Of a stretch of DNA of 53,259 bases, positions 45,586-53,259 are shown in pieces. The stretch comes from Candidatus Moraniibacteriota bacterium. Its GTDB lineage: Bacteria > Patescibacteriota > Minisyncoccia > Moranbacterales > GCA-2747515. The notes under the pieces are model-generated. The model was not told the DNA's origin and searched no databases. It worked only from the letters and a program-made list of their open reading frames with translations. The stretch is from contig PDPP01000023.1 of NCBI GenBank assembly GCA_002747515.1, forward strand, positions 1 through 53,259. The letters are read 5' to 3'. Both the position numbers and the translations under genes were made by a program. Within the stretch, counting starts at the first letter, position 1; the number at the start of each line of letters is the position of its first letter.

Positions 45586-46140
45586 CTAGAAAAATATAAT
45601 ATCTATCCCATATGCAACAAGTAAAAGAAGGGTAATATTTCCCAAAATAACAATCGGTAATATATATCGAAATCTATACTTCATCATTCCAAGTGCAAGC
45701 ATGAGAATATCATTTGGCATCGGCGAAAATGATGTATAAAAATACGTAAATATATACACACCCCACTGTGGCAAATGATTGAGCAAATCATATACTTTTT
45801 TATATAATTTATTTTCACTCAATGTATCACTCACATTTTTGGAAAATAAAAAATATATACTATCTCCAAAAGCCATACCAACTCCACCAATTACTGCAAT
45901 CATAATGGGATCCGAACCCATTGCAACATACGACGTAAACATCGCATAAAATGCTGCAGATGTAAGAAAAGATGTGCCAGATGTTAGTGCAACAAAAAAT
46001 AATATGAGATATACATTATTCAAACCAATTGTCACAACTAGTGTTTCTAAATCAGTAAAAAAAAGAAAAACATTCCACGCAATTAGAAGAACTACAAATA
46101 TCACTAAAACAATTTTTTTTTGTTTCATAATAAATTTCAT
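45586..46140 (-). CDS. VTT/DedA-family membrane protein
   Basis: A 184-aa protein with four to five membrane segments, including a re-entrant-type 'GGVGMAFGDSIYFLFSKN' and 'YFYTSFSPMPNDILMLALGM', which match the VTT (SNARE-associated) core with its Gly/Pro-rich loops. Such proteins move lipids such as undecaprenyl phosphate across the membrane. Its start touches the dxs stop, and dxs feeds undecaprenyl synthesis, which fits. Confidence 0.75.
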   Translation of the reverse strand: MKFIMKQKKIVLVIFVVLLIAWNVFLFFTDLETLVVTIGLNNVYLILFFVALTSGTSFLTSAAFYAMFTSYVAMGSDPIMIAVIGGVGMAFGDSIYFLFSKNVSDTLSENKLYKKVYDLLNHLPQWGVYIFTYFYTSFSPMPNDILMLALGMMKYRFRYILPIVILGNITLLLLVAYGIDIIFF

Positions 46141-48006
46141 TTATTTTTCAATCAGTATTTTTATCATTTTCTCAATTTTTTCCGCAGTAAGCCCCGCTTC
46201 ATCCAATACCTCATCACGCGAACCATGAGACAAAAATTTATCAGGTAACCCAATATTTTTTATCAAAATTTTAAGTGCATTTTCAAAAACAAATTCATTA
46301 ACTGCACTGCCAGCGCCACCCATAATTGCATTATCTTCTACTGTTACAAAATATTCATGATTCTTTGTAAGTTTTTTTAAAAGAGTTTCATCAATTGGTT
46401 TAATAAATCGCATATTTACAAGTGTCGCATCAAGATTCTCTGCGATGTTGACACATCGCTCAACCATTGCGCCAAATGCTAAAATAGCAACTTTTTTACC
46501 TTCTCGCAAAATCTTCGCTTTTCCTTTTTTGATTTCACCGCCATTTCGTTTGAGTTTTTCTTGGCCACCGCCACGCGGATATCGCACAGCGACCACACCA
46601 TTATATTCATAACCCCATTGCAACATCTTTTCACACTCCAAGAGATCTGCTGGAGCTAATACAACCATATTTGGAATCAAACGCAAATACGAAAGATCAA
46701 AACTACCTGCATGCGTTGCACCATCAGGTCCGACAATCCCAGCACGGTCAATCGCAAAAAGCACATTAAGTTCTTGCAGTGCGACATCATGAATCAACTG
46801 ATCATATGCACGTTGAAGAAATGTTGAGTAAATCGCAATTACAGGTTTTACACCACTAATTGCAAGACCTGCTGCAAATGTTACTGCATGTTGTTCTGCA
46901 ATTCCTACATCATGATGACGTTTTGGATATTTTTTATGAAATTCTTGCAAACCTGACCCTTCGAGCATTGCTGGTGTAATTGCGTGTAAACTTTTATCTA
47001 TTTTTGCCATAGCACAAACCCAATCGGAAAAAACATTTGTATATGAACGTTCTTTCTTCTTTGTATCGTTTTTTTCACCTGTTTTTGGATCAAAGGGACT
47101 AACAGCATGTAGCGATGTTGGATCATTTTTTGCATGTTTATATCCTTCACCTTTCTTTGTCACAACATGAAGAAATCGTGGTCCATTATATTCCTTTAAA
47201 TTTTTCAAAACTTCTACAAGAGAAGTAACATCATGACCATCAATCGGTCCATAATATGCAAATCCCAATTCTTCAAAAAGTGTGCCTGGCATAATCATGC
47301 CCTTTGCATACAATTCAGCTCTTCGTGCAATCTCATGAACAGTTGGCACATTCTTTGAAAGAATTCGCTTACTTTCACTGCGTAGCTTTTGAAACTTTTT
47401 TGATGTAGCGAGTCGTGTAAGATATTTGTGCATTGCACCAACATTTGGAGAAATTGACATTTTGTTATCATTGAGAATTACCAAAACATTCGCCTCCACA
47501 TCTCCTGCATGATTAAGTGCTTCAAACCCCATACCACCAGTAAGCGCACCATCTCCAATCACTGCAATATGATGATTATTTTTTTTGTCTGCAAGCGCCA
47601 TACCAACAACAGCACTAATTGAAGTTGTAGAATGTCCAACACCAAATACATCGTATTTACTTTCTTCTCTTTTTGGAAATGGTGACAATCCATCTTTTTG
47701 ACGAATTGTATGCATTTTATTTTTGCGACCCGTGAGAATTTTGTGTGGATATGCCTGATGTCCTACATCCCATACAATATTATCTTTTGGCATATTAAAG
47801 ACATGGTGCAATGCAACTGTCAACTCCACCACACCAAGATTTGATCCGAAATGCCCACCGGTTTGTGCTATTGTTTCGATAAGAAATGTGCGCATCTCAT
47901 CAGAAAGATCTTTCAATTTTTCAACATTAAGTTTCTGCACATCTCCTGGACACATAATCGTATTAAGAACATCATATCTCTTCATATTTTTTTCTATCTT
48001 TGACAT
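46141..48006 (-). CDS. dxs: 1-deoxy-D-xylulose-5-phosphate synthase
   Basis: First enzyme of the MEP isoprenoid pathway; it joins pyruvate and glyceraldehyde 3-phosphate using thiamine diphosphate. 621 aa, full length. Key points: HFGSNLGVVELTVALHHVF, 'VWDVGHQAYPHKIL', the ThDP motif 'VIGDGALTGGMGFEALNHAG', and the C-terminal transketolase part 'RAGIVGPDGATHAGSFDLSY'. It leads dxs-VTT-YgjP. With ispG nearby it shows a MEP route to undecaprenyl carriers. Confidence 0.96.
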   Translation of the reverse strand: MSKIEKNMKRYDVLNTIMCPGDVQKLNVEKLKDLSDEMRTFLIETIAQTGGHFGSNLGVVELTVALHHVFNMPKDNIVWDVGHQAYPHKILTGRKNKMHTIRQKDGLSPFPKREESKYDVFGVGHSTTSISAVVGMALADKKNNHHIAVIGDGALTGGMGFEALNHAGDVEANVLVILNDNKMSISPNVGAMHKYLTRLATSKKFQKLRSESKRILSKNVPTVHEIARRAELYAKGMIMPGTLFEELGFAYYGPIDGHDVTSLVEVLKNLKEYNGPRFLHVVTKKGEGYKHAKNDPTSLHAVSPFDPKTGEKNDTKKKERSYTNVFSDWVCAMAKIDKSLHAITPAMLEGSGLQEFHKKYPKRHHDVGIAEQHAVTFAAGLAISGVKPVIAIYSTFLQRAYDQLIHDVALQELNVLFAIDRAGIVGPDGATHAGSFDLSYLRLIPNMVVLAPADLLECEKMLQWGYEYNGVVAVRYPRGGGQEKLKRNGGEIKKGKAKILREGKKVAILAFGAMVERCVNIAENLDATLVNMRFIKPIDETLLKKLTKNHEYFVTVEDNAIMGGAGSAVNEFVFENALKILIKNIGLPDKFLSHGSRDEVLDEAGLTAEKIEKMIKILIEK

Positions 48007-48095
48007 ATCTTTTATACTAACATAAAAACATAAAAAAACTCCATCAAATATTACAATAGCACAAATTTACATTTACTCAATTTTATCTTTTTTCT

Positions 48096-48124
48096 TTGAC
48101 TTTTACACTTCTATCCCATAAAGT
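48096..48124 (+). promoter_or_regulatory. Putative sufS promoter, leaderless
   Basis: TTGACT (48096-48101), 17-nt spacer, TAAAGT (48119-48124). The start codon is only 7 nt after the -10, so the transcript would begin at or next to ATG. Confidence 0.5.
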
Positions 48125-48131
48125 AGATGAT

Positions 48132-49355
48132 ATGAATATACACAATTTTAAAAAATGTTTCGCTATTTTTGATAAAAATCCAGATTTTATATACTTGGAC
48201 TCTGCTGCAACATCCCTCACACCAAAAAATGTTGTCGAAAAAATAACATCATATTACAAAACATCTGATGCAAATATTGCACGAGGTGTGTACAAAACAA
48301 GTGTTTATGCAACTACAGAATGTGAAAAGTCACGTGAGACAGTTGCACAATTTCTTTCAGCACAAAAAAACGAGATTATCTTTACATCTGGCACAACAGA
48401 AAGTTTGAATATGATTGCACACGGTCTTCAACACCTCATTGAAACAGACAATGAAATTCTCACAACAAAAGCAGAACATCATGCAAATTTTATCCCCTGG
48501 CAAATACTTGCAAAAAATACACAAGCACATTTTACTACACTTTCTCTTAATTTAGATGGCACAATTGATGTAGAAAAACTGTGCAATGTAATTACTCCAA
48601 AAACAAAAATTATTGCACTAACACATATATCAAATGTGCTCGGCACTATTAATCCAATCAAAACAATTATCGCAAAAATTCGTGCAATCAACCCACAAAC
48701 AATCATTGTCATTGATGCAGCCCAGTCTATTGCACACACAAAAATTGATGTACGTGATATTGATTGTGATTTTTTAGCATTTTCTTTTCACAAACTTTTT
48801 GGTCCAACAGGTCTCGGTGTATTATATGGCAAAAAAACACTACTCAAAAAACTCACACCACTTTGTACTGGCGGTGAAATGATTGAAGAAGTCACAAGCA
48901 AATGCACAACATACCGTACGTTACCACATCGCCTAGAAGCAGGTACGCCAAATATCGCGGGTATCATTTCTGCACAAGAAGCAATTCATTTTATAAACAA
49001 TATCGGATATGATCAAATACATGCACATGAACAAAGCATTGTAACGTATTGCATAGAACAACTTTTAACGCATTTTCATAATAATATCACTATCATTGGT
49101 CCAAAAAGCACAAAAAAACGATCAAATATTATTAGTTTCACACTCAAAAACTGTCATCCCCATGACATAGCAACAATTCTTGATGAAAAATACAATATTG
49201 CCATACGCGCAGGACAACATTGTGCAATGCCACTGCACTTGGAAGAACTAAAAATTCCTGCAACAGCACGAATTAGCATTTCTCTACATAATACAAAAGA
49301 AGATATTGATAAACTCATAAAAGGCTTGAAAGAAGCATCATCTATGCTATTATAA
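48132..49355 (+). CDS. sufS: Cysteine desulfurase SufS
   Basis: PLP enzyme that takes sulfur from cysteine for Fe-S assembly. I start at ATG 48132 (MNIHNFKKCF, 407 aa), not at an upstream TTG. 'YLDSAATSLTPKNV' opens the fold; the PLP lysine is in SFHKLFGPTG; 'RAGQHCAMPLH' carries the catalytic Cys of group II desulfurases near residue 363. It is followed by the scaffold gene after 23 nt. Confidence 0.94.
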   Translation: MNIHNFKKCFAIFDKNPDFIYLDSAATSLTPKNVVEKITSYYKTSDANIARGVYKTSVYATTECEKSRETVAQFLSAQKNEIIFTSGTTESLNMIAHGLQHLIETDNEILTTKAEHHANFIPWQILAKNTQAHFTTLSLNLDGTIDVEKLCNVITPKTKIIALTHISNVLGTINPIKTIIAKIRAINPQTIIVIDAAQSIAHTKIDVRDIDCDFLAFSFHKLFGPTGLGVLYGKKTLLKKLTPLCTGGEMIEEVTSKCTTYRTLPHRLEAGTPNIAGIISAQEAIHFINNIGYDQIHAHEQSIVTYCIEQLLTHFHNNITIIGPKSTKKRSNIISFTLKNCHPHDIATILDEKYNIAIRAGQHCAMPLHLEELKIPATARISISLHNTKEDIDKLIKGLKEASSMLL

Positions 49356-49378
49356 TGTGCACAACATGAGAAAAAAAT

Positions 49379-49747
49379 ATGAATATTTATCAAGAAAAAA
49401 TCCTCGATCATTATCATAAACCACATAATTATGGCGAAATTACCAACCCAACACATGCTCACAGTGCAAATAATCCGACCTGTGGTGATAAAATCAACAT
49501 CACCGCAATCGTAAAAGACAATGTAATAACAGATTTGAAATTCACAGGTGAAGGATGTGCTATCTCACAAGCATCCGCATCCATTGTTACAGATGAAATA
49601 ATTGGAAAAACAATCACAGAAGTAATGAAAATTGATCACGAAAAAATCATCGAACTTCTCGGTGTAAACGTTGGAATGGGACGTATTCGCTGTGCACTTC
49701 TCGGCATTCAAACAATTCAAAAAGCCTTAAAACAAAAACAATCATAA
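49379..49747 (+). CDS. sufU: Fe-S scaffold / sulfur acceptor SufU-like
   Basis: A 122-aa protein with the three conserved cysteines: NPTCGDKI, GEGCAISQAS and RIRCALL. The 'SQASASIVTDEIIGKTI' segment is typical. The gap between Cys 2 and Cys 3 is about 44 residues, near IscU length; the extra insert of Bacillus SufU is missing. It may act as a scaffold in its own right. It follows sufS directly. Confidence 0.88.
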   Translation: MNIYQEKILDHYHKPHNYGEITNPTHAHSANNPTCGDKINITAIVKDNVITDLKFTGEGCAISQASASIVTDEIIGKTITEVMKIDHEKIIELLGVNVGMGRIRCALLGIQTIQKALKQKQS

Positions 49748-49749
49748 AA

Positions 49750-49789
49750 ATACAACACTATCATACTACGTAGTATGATAGTGTTGTAT
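49750..49789. terminator. Perfect 40-bp palindrome after sufU
   Basis: Twenty bases pair exactly with the next twenty, centred at 49769/49770 with no spacer, flanked by A-run and T-rich sequence. It would form a strong hairpin in RNA and can stop transcription. Confidence 0.75.
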
Positions 49790-49843
49790 AAAATACTAAA
49801 TTTATTTTTTTATTTATCAAAAAAAATTTGATCAAAAATTAAG

Positions 49844-50143
49844 ATGAAAAAAGACCCAAAATTATTTAAACAACTTGATTCAGTTATTGATCCAGAGCTT
49901 AATATCCCTATTACAGACATGGGACTCATTTATGGCATTGAAAAGAAAGATGCTACTGTATACATTACTATGACCCTTACTACAATTGGCTGTCCACTCT
50001 ATGAGATCATTCATGCAGATATTATCAATACACTAAAAAAAGATTCTACAATCAAAGATGTACAAATCAAATTAACATTTGATCCACCATGGACGCCTGA
50101 CATGATAACAGATGACGCTAAAATGGAAATCGGATTTTTATAA
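49844..50143 (+). CDS. sufT: SufT/MIP18-family Fe-S assembly protein (DUF59)
   Basis: A 99-aa protein: 'QLDSVIDPELNIPITDMGLI' is the family opening, followed by 'MTLTTIGCPLYEII' with the conserved Cys and ending 'LTFDPPWTPDMITDDAK'. Members aid Fe-S cluster delivery. It sits ~100 bp after sufU, past the palindrome. Confidence 0.88.
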   Translation: MKKDPKLFKQLDSVIDPELNIPITDMGLIYGIEKKDATVYITMTLTTIGCPLYEIIHADIINTLKKDSTIKDVQIKLTFDPPWTPDMITDDAKMEIGFL

Positions 50144-50147
50144 AAAC

Positions 50148-50605
50148 CTATTCCACAATTGATACATGCATTACTTCTACTACAAAGTTTATGAAAATAT
50201 CTGGCAAATCAAACCATATCTCTCTTCCAGACCACTGACCCTCCCTAAAGTTTATACCATTATTTTGCGCCCATTTTTTTACCTTCAAAAAATCACCATG
50301 TGGTTCCTCTGAAAAAAATGCAATATGTGTATTAATTTTTTTGCGATATCAACAGGATTATCATTTACTTCAATAATCTGAATATCTACTGGAATTGGCT
50401 TTTGTTCTATTTGACACCACCGCGCACCATCTTTTCGATATGCCACTGTACAACCAAATAAAACAAAAAGTTCCAAAACTTTTTCAAAAGTATTTGGCTG
50501 AATGTTATATGCAAAATGATGTAATGTTATTTTTATATTTTGTAAATGTAGTTTTGATACAAAAAAATAAATGTCCAAATTATTTTGAATCAACCCACTT
50601 CCCAT
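50148..50605 (-). pseudogene. Small gene split by a frameshift at a T7 run
   Basis: The N-terminal frame begins at ATG 50605, overlapping the ispG end by 26 bp: 'IKITLHHFAYNIQPNTFEKV', 'VAYRKDGARWCQIEQKPI'. At the T7 run 50336-50342 the similarity moves to another frame: NTHIAFFSEEPHGDFLKVKK, 'NNGINFREGQWSGREIWF', 'DLPDIFINFVVEVMHVSIVE', TAG at 50148. Together these make one plausible ~150-aa protein that looks VOC/glyoxalase-like (repeated beta-alpha-beta units, conserved 'EIWFDLPD'). It may be decayed, a sequence error, or rescued by slippage. Confidence 0.65.
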
Positions 50606-51776
50606 CAGATTTGATCAGTTCAATGAGTGCATCAAGTGCTTCATCTTCTGGAATGTTTCGTTCTACAACTTCTTTTCCGCGATATAAACTAATCTTTTTT
50701 GGTGCACCTCCCACATAACCATAATCTGCATCAGCCATTTCTCCAGGTCCATTGACAATACATCCCATCACTGCAATTCGTACACCTGTGAGATGTCCGA
50801 GACGTTCTTTGATTTTTTCTGTCACAGATGCGATATCAAAAAGCGTACGTCCACATGATGGACACGAGATAAATTCTGCTTTTGTGATACGCCGTTGCAC
50901 TGCTTGCAAAATCGTGAAACATACAGGGATTTCTTCTTCTGGTGGTTCTGTGAGTGACACACGGAGTGTGTCTCCAATGCCCTCCATGAGAAGTGTGCCG
51001 ATGCCAATTGTTGATTTTGCACGTCCATCATCTGCACTTCCTGCCTCTGTTACGCCAAGATGAATTGGATAATCCATATCTTCTGCATCCATTTTGCTCA
51101 CAAGAATTCTATTTGCTTCAATCATCACCATTGGATCAGATGCCTTAATTGCAACAACAATGTTATGATAATCTGCTTTTTTAAATACACGCAAATACTC
51201 CATTACACTCTCAGCAAGTCCTTTTGGTGTATTGCCGTATCGTGCTAATATACGACCAGAAAGAGAACCCCAGTTCGCTCCAATACGAATCGGTTTATTT
51301 GTTTTTTTAAGCTTCTCAATAAATTCATTCAATCCCTCTTCAATACGATCAATCTCTGCTTGATATTCCTCGTCTGTCAGAACCTTATCATCATTTGCAC
51401 GTGAATCAAGAAGATTGCCCGGATTAAGTCGAATTTTATCCGCATATTCAAGCGCTTCAAATGCCGCATTTTTGTCAAAATGAATATCTGCAACTATAGG
51501 CACTACACAATCATATTCGCTCTTAAGTTTTTCTTTAATTTCAGCAAGTGCTTGTACATGTTTTACTGTCGGTGTTGTGATACGCACAATCTCACTTCCT
51601 GCTTCTACACACTTCATGATTTGTGTCACTGTTGCATCAATATCTAATGTATCCGTATTTGTCATAGTCTGTACAACGACTGGATGTTCTCCACCAATTG
51701 CGACATCCCCCACCATAACAACTCGTGATTTCCGTCGTGGCTTAAGCGCTTTAAAATCGTTATTTTTGTCCATCAT
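50580..51776 (-). CDS. ispG: 4-hydroxy-3-methylbut-2-en-1-yl diphosphate synthase
   Basis: Sixth step of the MEP pathway: converts MEcPP to HMBPP with a [4Fe-4S] cluster. 398 aa, two-domain bacterial form. The TIM-barrel part has VVVQTMTNTDT and 'IRLNPGNL'. The cluster cysteines are in SCPSCGRT and VMGCIVNGPGE, with the nearby Glu ligand. It faces the suf genes that would supply its cluster. Confidence 0.96.
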   Translation of the reverse strand: MMDKNNDFKALKPRRKSRVVMVGDVAIGGEHPVVVQTMTNTDTLDIDATVTQIMKCVEAGSEIVRITTPTVKHVQALAEIKEKLKSEYDCVVPIVADIHFDKNAAFEALEYADKIRLNPGNLLDSRANDDKVLTDEEYQAEIDRIEEGLNEFIEKLKKTNKPIRIGANWGSLSGRILARYGNTPKGLAESVMEYLRVFKKADYHNIVVAIKASDPMVMIEANRILVSKMDAEDMDYPIHLGVTEAGSADDGRAKSTIGIGTLLMEGIGDTLRVSLTEPPEEEIPVCFTILQAVQRRITKAEFISCPSCGRTLFDIASVTEKIKERLGHLTGVRIAVMGCIVNGPGEMADADYGYVGGAPKKISLYRGKEVVERNIPEDEALDALIELIKSDGKWVDSK

Positions 51777-51841
51777 AATGATTCCAATAATTATTACAAT
51801 TAATCTGGTATTATGATAATTCTACGGTAATTTTTGTACTT

Positions 51842-51872
51842 TTGTCAAAAGAACTTATAATAGTGATATAAT
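51842..51872 (+). promoter_or_regulatory. manC promoter
   Basis: TATAAT (51867-51872) with an extended TG at 51864-51865. The TTGTCA at 51842-51847 is 19 nt away, so the extended -10 probably does most of the work. Confidence 0.5.
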
Positions 51873-51904
51873 GAAAAAACTCTAAAAAATAATTTTTTCA
51901 CATT

Positions 51905-52990
51905 ATGAAAAATACATACATTGTCATTATGGCAGGTGGATCAGGCACACGTCTTTGGCCTTTATCTCGTTCATCACATCCAAAACAATTTCAACGCCTT
52001 ACAAGTGAAAAACAAACACTCTTGCAAGAGACTTATGACCGCGTATATCCATTGGCAAATGATGTTGAACATATATTCATCTCAACTACCGAACAATACG
52101 CTTCACTCGTCAAAGAACAGTTACCAGATATCGCAGATGATAATATCATCATTGAACCGTGTGGTCGTGACACTGCACCAGCTATGGCACTTGTTGCTCA
52201 TACGATATTTAAAAAAGATCCGGAAGCAATTATCACAACAACTCCATCTGACCACACAATTAAAAATCCTGGCACATATCTCACCACAGTACAAACAGCA
52301 ATAAATGTCATCACCGATCATCCTCATAAATTTGGACTCATCGGCATTACACCGACCGAACCAAGTACTGAACTTGGATATATTCAAATGGGCAAAGAAA
52401 TTAGCGATAACTATAAAAAACGCGTATTTAATGCAATTGATTTTAAAGAAAAACCAGATCACGAAACCGCAAAAAAATATTTTTCACATTGGTCGTATCT
52501 ATGGAATGCCGCATATTTTGTGTTTAAGGCAAAATCATTCACCGCAATGGTCTCCGAATATACACCGCACATTGCAGAAGCTCTAGAAAAGATTGAACAC
52601 GCAAACGATACAAAAGATATTCACGATATTTATTGCAATCTCCCCAAAGAACCTGTCGACACAGCCATTTTGGAAAAATTATCTGCCACAGACCGATTTG
52701 TCGTACCAGCAGATCTTAAATGGAGTGATGTCGGCAATTGGCGCACACTACATGATTTTTATACAACACCAGAAAAAAATCTCGTACAACGTGGCGAAAC
52801 GATTGCAATTGATTCAAAAAATTGCATGATTTTTGGCACTAACAAAAAAACCATTACAATACTTGGATTAAAAGATATTATTGTCGTCGACACAGATGAC
52901 GCTACGTTTGTTACGCACCGCGACCATGCACATAAAGTAAAAAAGGTTATAGAAAAAATCAAAGAAATTAACAAAAAAGAATTACTCTAA
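51905..52990 (+). CDS. manC: Mannose-1-phosphate guanylyltransferase
   Basis: Makes GDP-mannose from GTP and mannose 1-phosphate for glycan synthesis. 361 aa, matching the single-domain bacterial type without an isomerase fusion. The nucleotide-binding loop MAGGSGTRLWPLSRSSHPKQ is at the N-terminus; 'IIEPCGRDTAPAMAL', 'TPSDHTI' and 'FKEKPD' follow, and 'DLKWSDVGNW' is the family end signature. It fits with the GH130 genes at 9-12.7 kb. Confidence 0.93.
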   Translation: MKNTYIVIMAGGSGTRLWPLSRSSHPKQFQRLTSEKQTLLQETYDRVYPLANDVEHIFISTTEQYASLVKEQLPDIADDNIIIEPCGRDTAPAMALVAHTIFKKDPEAIITTTPSDHTIKNPGTYLTTVQTAINVITDHPHKFGLIGITPTEPSTELGYIQMGKEISDNYKKRVFNAIDFKEKPDHETAKKYFSHWSYLWNAAYFVFKAKSFTAMVSEYTPHIAEALEKIEHANDTKDIHDIYCNLPKEPVDTAILEKLSATDRFVVPADLKWSDVGNWRTLHDFYTTPEKNLVQRGETIAIDSKNCMIFGTNKKTITILGLKDIIVVDTDDATFVTHRDHAHKVKKVIEKIKEINKKELL

Positions 52991-53175
52991 AAATCTGTCT
53001 AGAATCTTTCTTTCATACATAAAATTTTCCTATTTTTTGGCAAAAACAATGGACAGTGCAAAGAAAAATAATTTTATTTCGAAAAATTATGAATAATGCA
53101 CAACCAAAATAGAAAAGTTACAGTCGAATATGGAGATTTTAGATAAGTTCTACCACAATATTTGGGTAATATAAA

Positions 53176-53238
53176 GCAAATGGATCAGGTATAATAGTTT
53201 ATGTAATAAACAAACTAAATAATAACCTAATCCATTGC
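53176..53238 (+). mobile_element. Left end of a second IS30-like element
   Basis: Inverted arms gcaaatggatcaggt and acctaatccattgc (one mismatch and one bulge) end 1 nt before an ATG. A -10-like TATAAT lies between the arms. Same layout as 29478-29544 but with different arm sequence. Confidence 0.5.
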
Positions 53239-53239
53239 T

Positions 53240-53259
53240 ATGCATATATTACAACAAGT
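53240..53259 (+). CDS. Start of an IS30-like transposase (cut by the window edge)
   Basis: ATG at 53240 reads MHILQQ before the window ends. The first four residues equal those of the relic at 29546 (MHILTH), and the upstream hairpin layout is the same. Only the very start is seen. Confidence 0.45.

Noticed and set aside
1..53259. Alternative genetic code with TGA as glycine
   Set aside because: Full-length ftsK, dnaG, dxs, nusA and others have no internal TGA, and TGA serves as a stop (rodZ, HAD gene). The TGA inside rlmH comes with frameshifts and is better read as decay.

Overview
This is an AT-rich window of bacterial chromosome using the standard bacterial code. Full-length housekeeping genes contain no in-frame TGA, so the TGA=Gly code of Gracilibacteria/Absconditabacteria is not in use. 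The style points to the Candidate Phyla Radiation (Patescibacteria): mostly short spacers, many starts without a Shine-Dalgarno, secreted proteins of unknown function, a three-helix anti-sigma-like protein, a 'GQVEAIVNKLGG' protein and a lysine-rich tail on RpoD. The class cannot be fixed from this sequence. A MEP isoprenoid pathway (dxs, ispG) and SUF-type Fe-S assembly are present.

Layout. 1-5.5 kb (minus): ftsK, rodZ and a large secreted repeat protein that runs off the left edge. 5.6-7.8 kb: an ECF sigma factor, a putative membrane anti-sigma factor and a secreted duplicated helical protein. The sigma operon and the secreted protein share a promoter-like motif with identical spacing. 8-12.7 kb: a HAD phosphatase and two double-propeller GH130 proteins. 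12.8-19.3 kb: an RND transporter, its membrane-fusion partner, a four-helix membrane protein and an M23 endopeptidase. 19.7-21.3 kb: a membrane alpha/beta hydrolase.

21.4-30.8 kb is an accessory region next to the 3' end of tRNA-Asn. It holds an AIPR-type abortive-infection gene behind what looks like a small structured RNA with its own promoter and terminator, relics of two transposases, an MccF-like peptidase, two secreted proteins with related anchors (one a zinc protease), a P-loop kinase, a NUDIX hydrolase, a broken rlmH and proteins of unknown function.

31-44.8 kb is core: tRNA-Asn, dnaG-rpoD, tRNA-Pro, HU, RNase Y, gpmI, the nusA-ppa-tig-clpP run (with a possible attenuator in its leader) and trmH. 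45-53 kb: a YgjP-like metallopeptidase, a VTT/DedA membrane protein, dxs, a sufS-sufU-sufT set facing ispG (which needs an Fe-S cluster), a frameshifted small gene, mannose-1-phosphate guanylyltransferase, and the left end of an IS30-like element cut by the window edge.

Several items are not continuous reading frames and were found by joining frames: rlmH, the gene after ispG, a NUDIX relic and the IS30 relic. All functional calls come from reading the translations; no database search was run.
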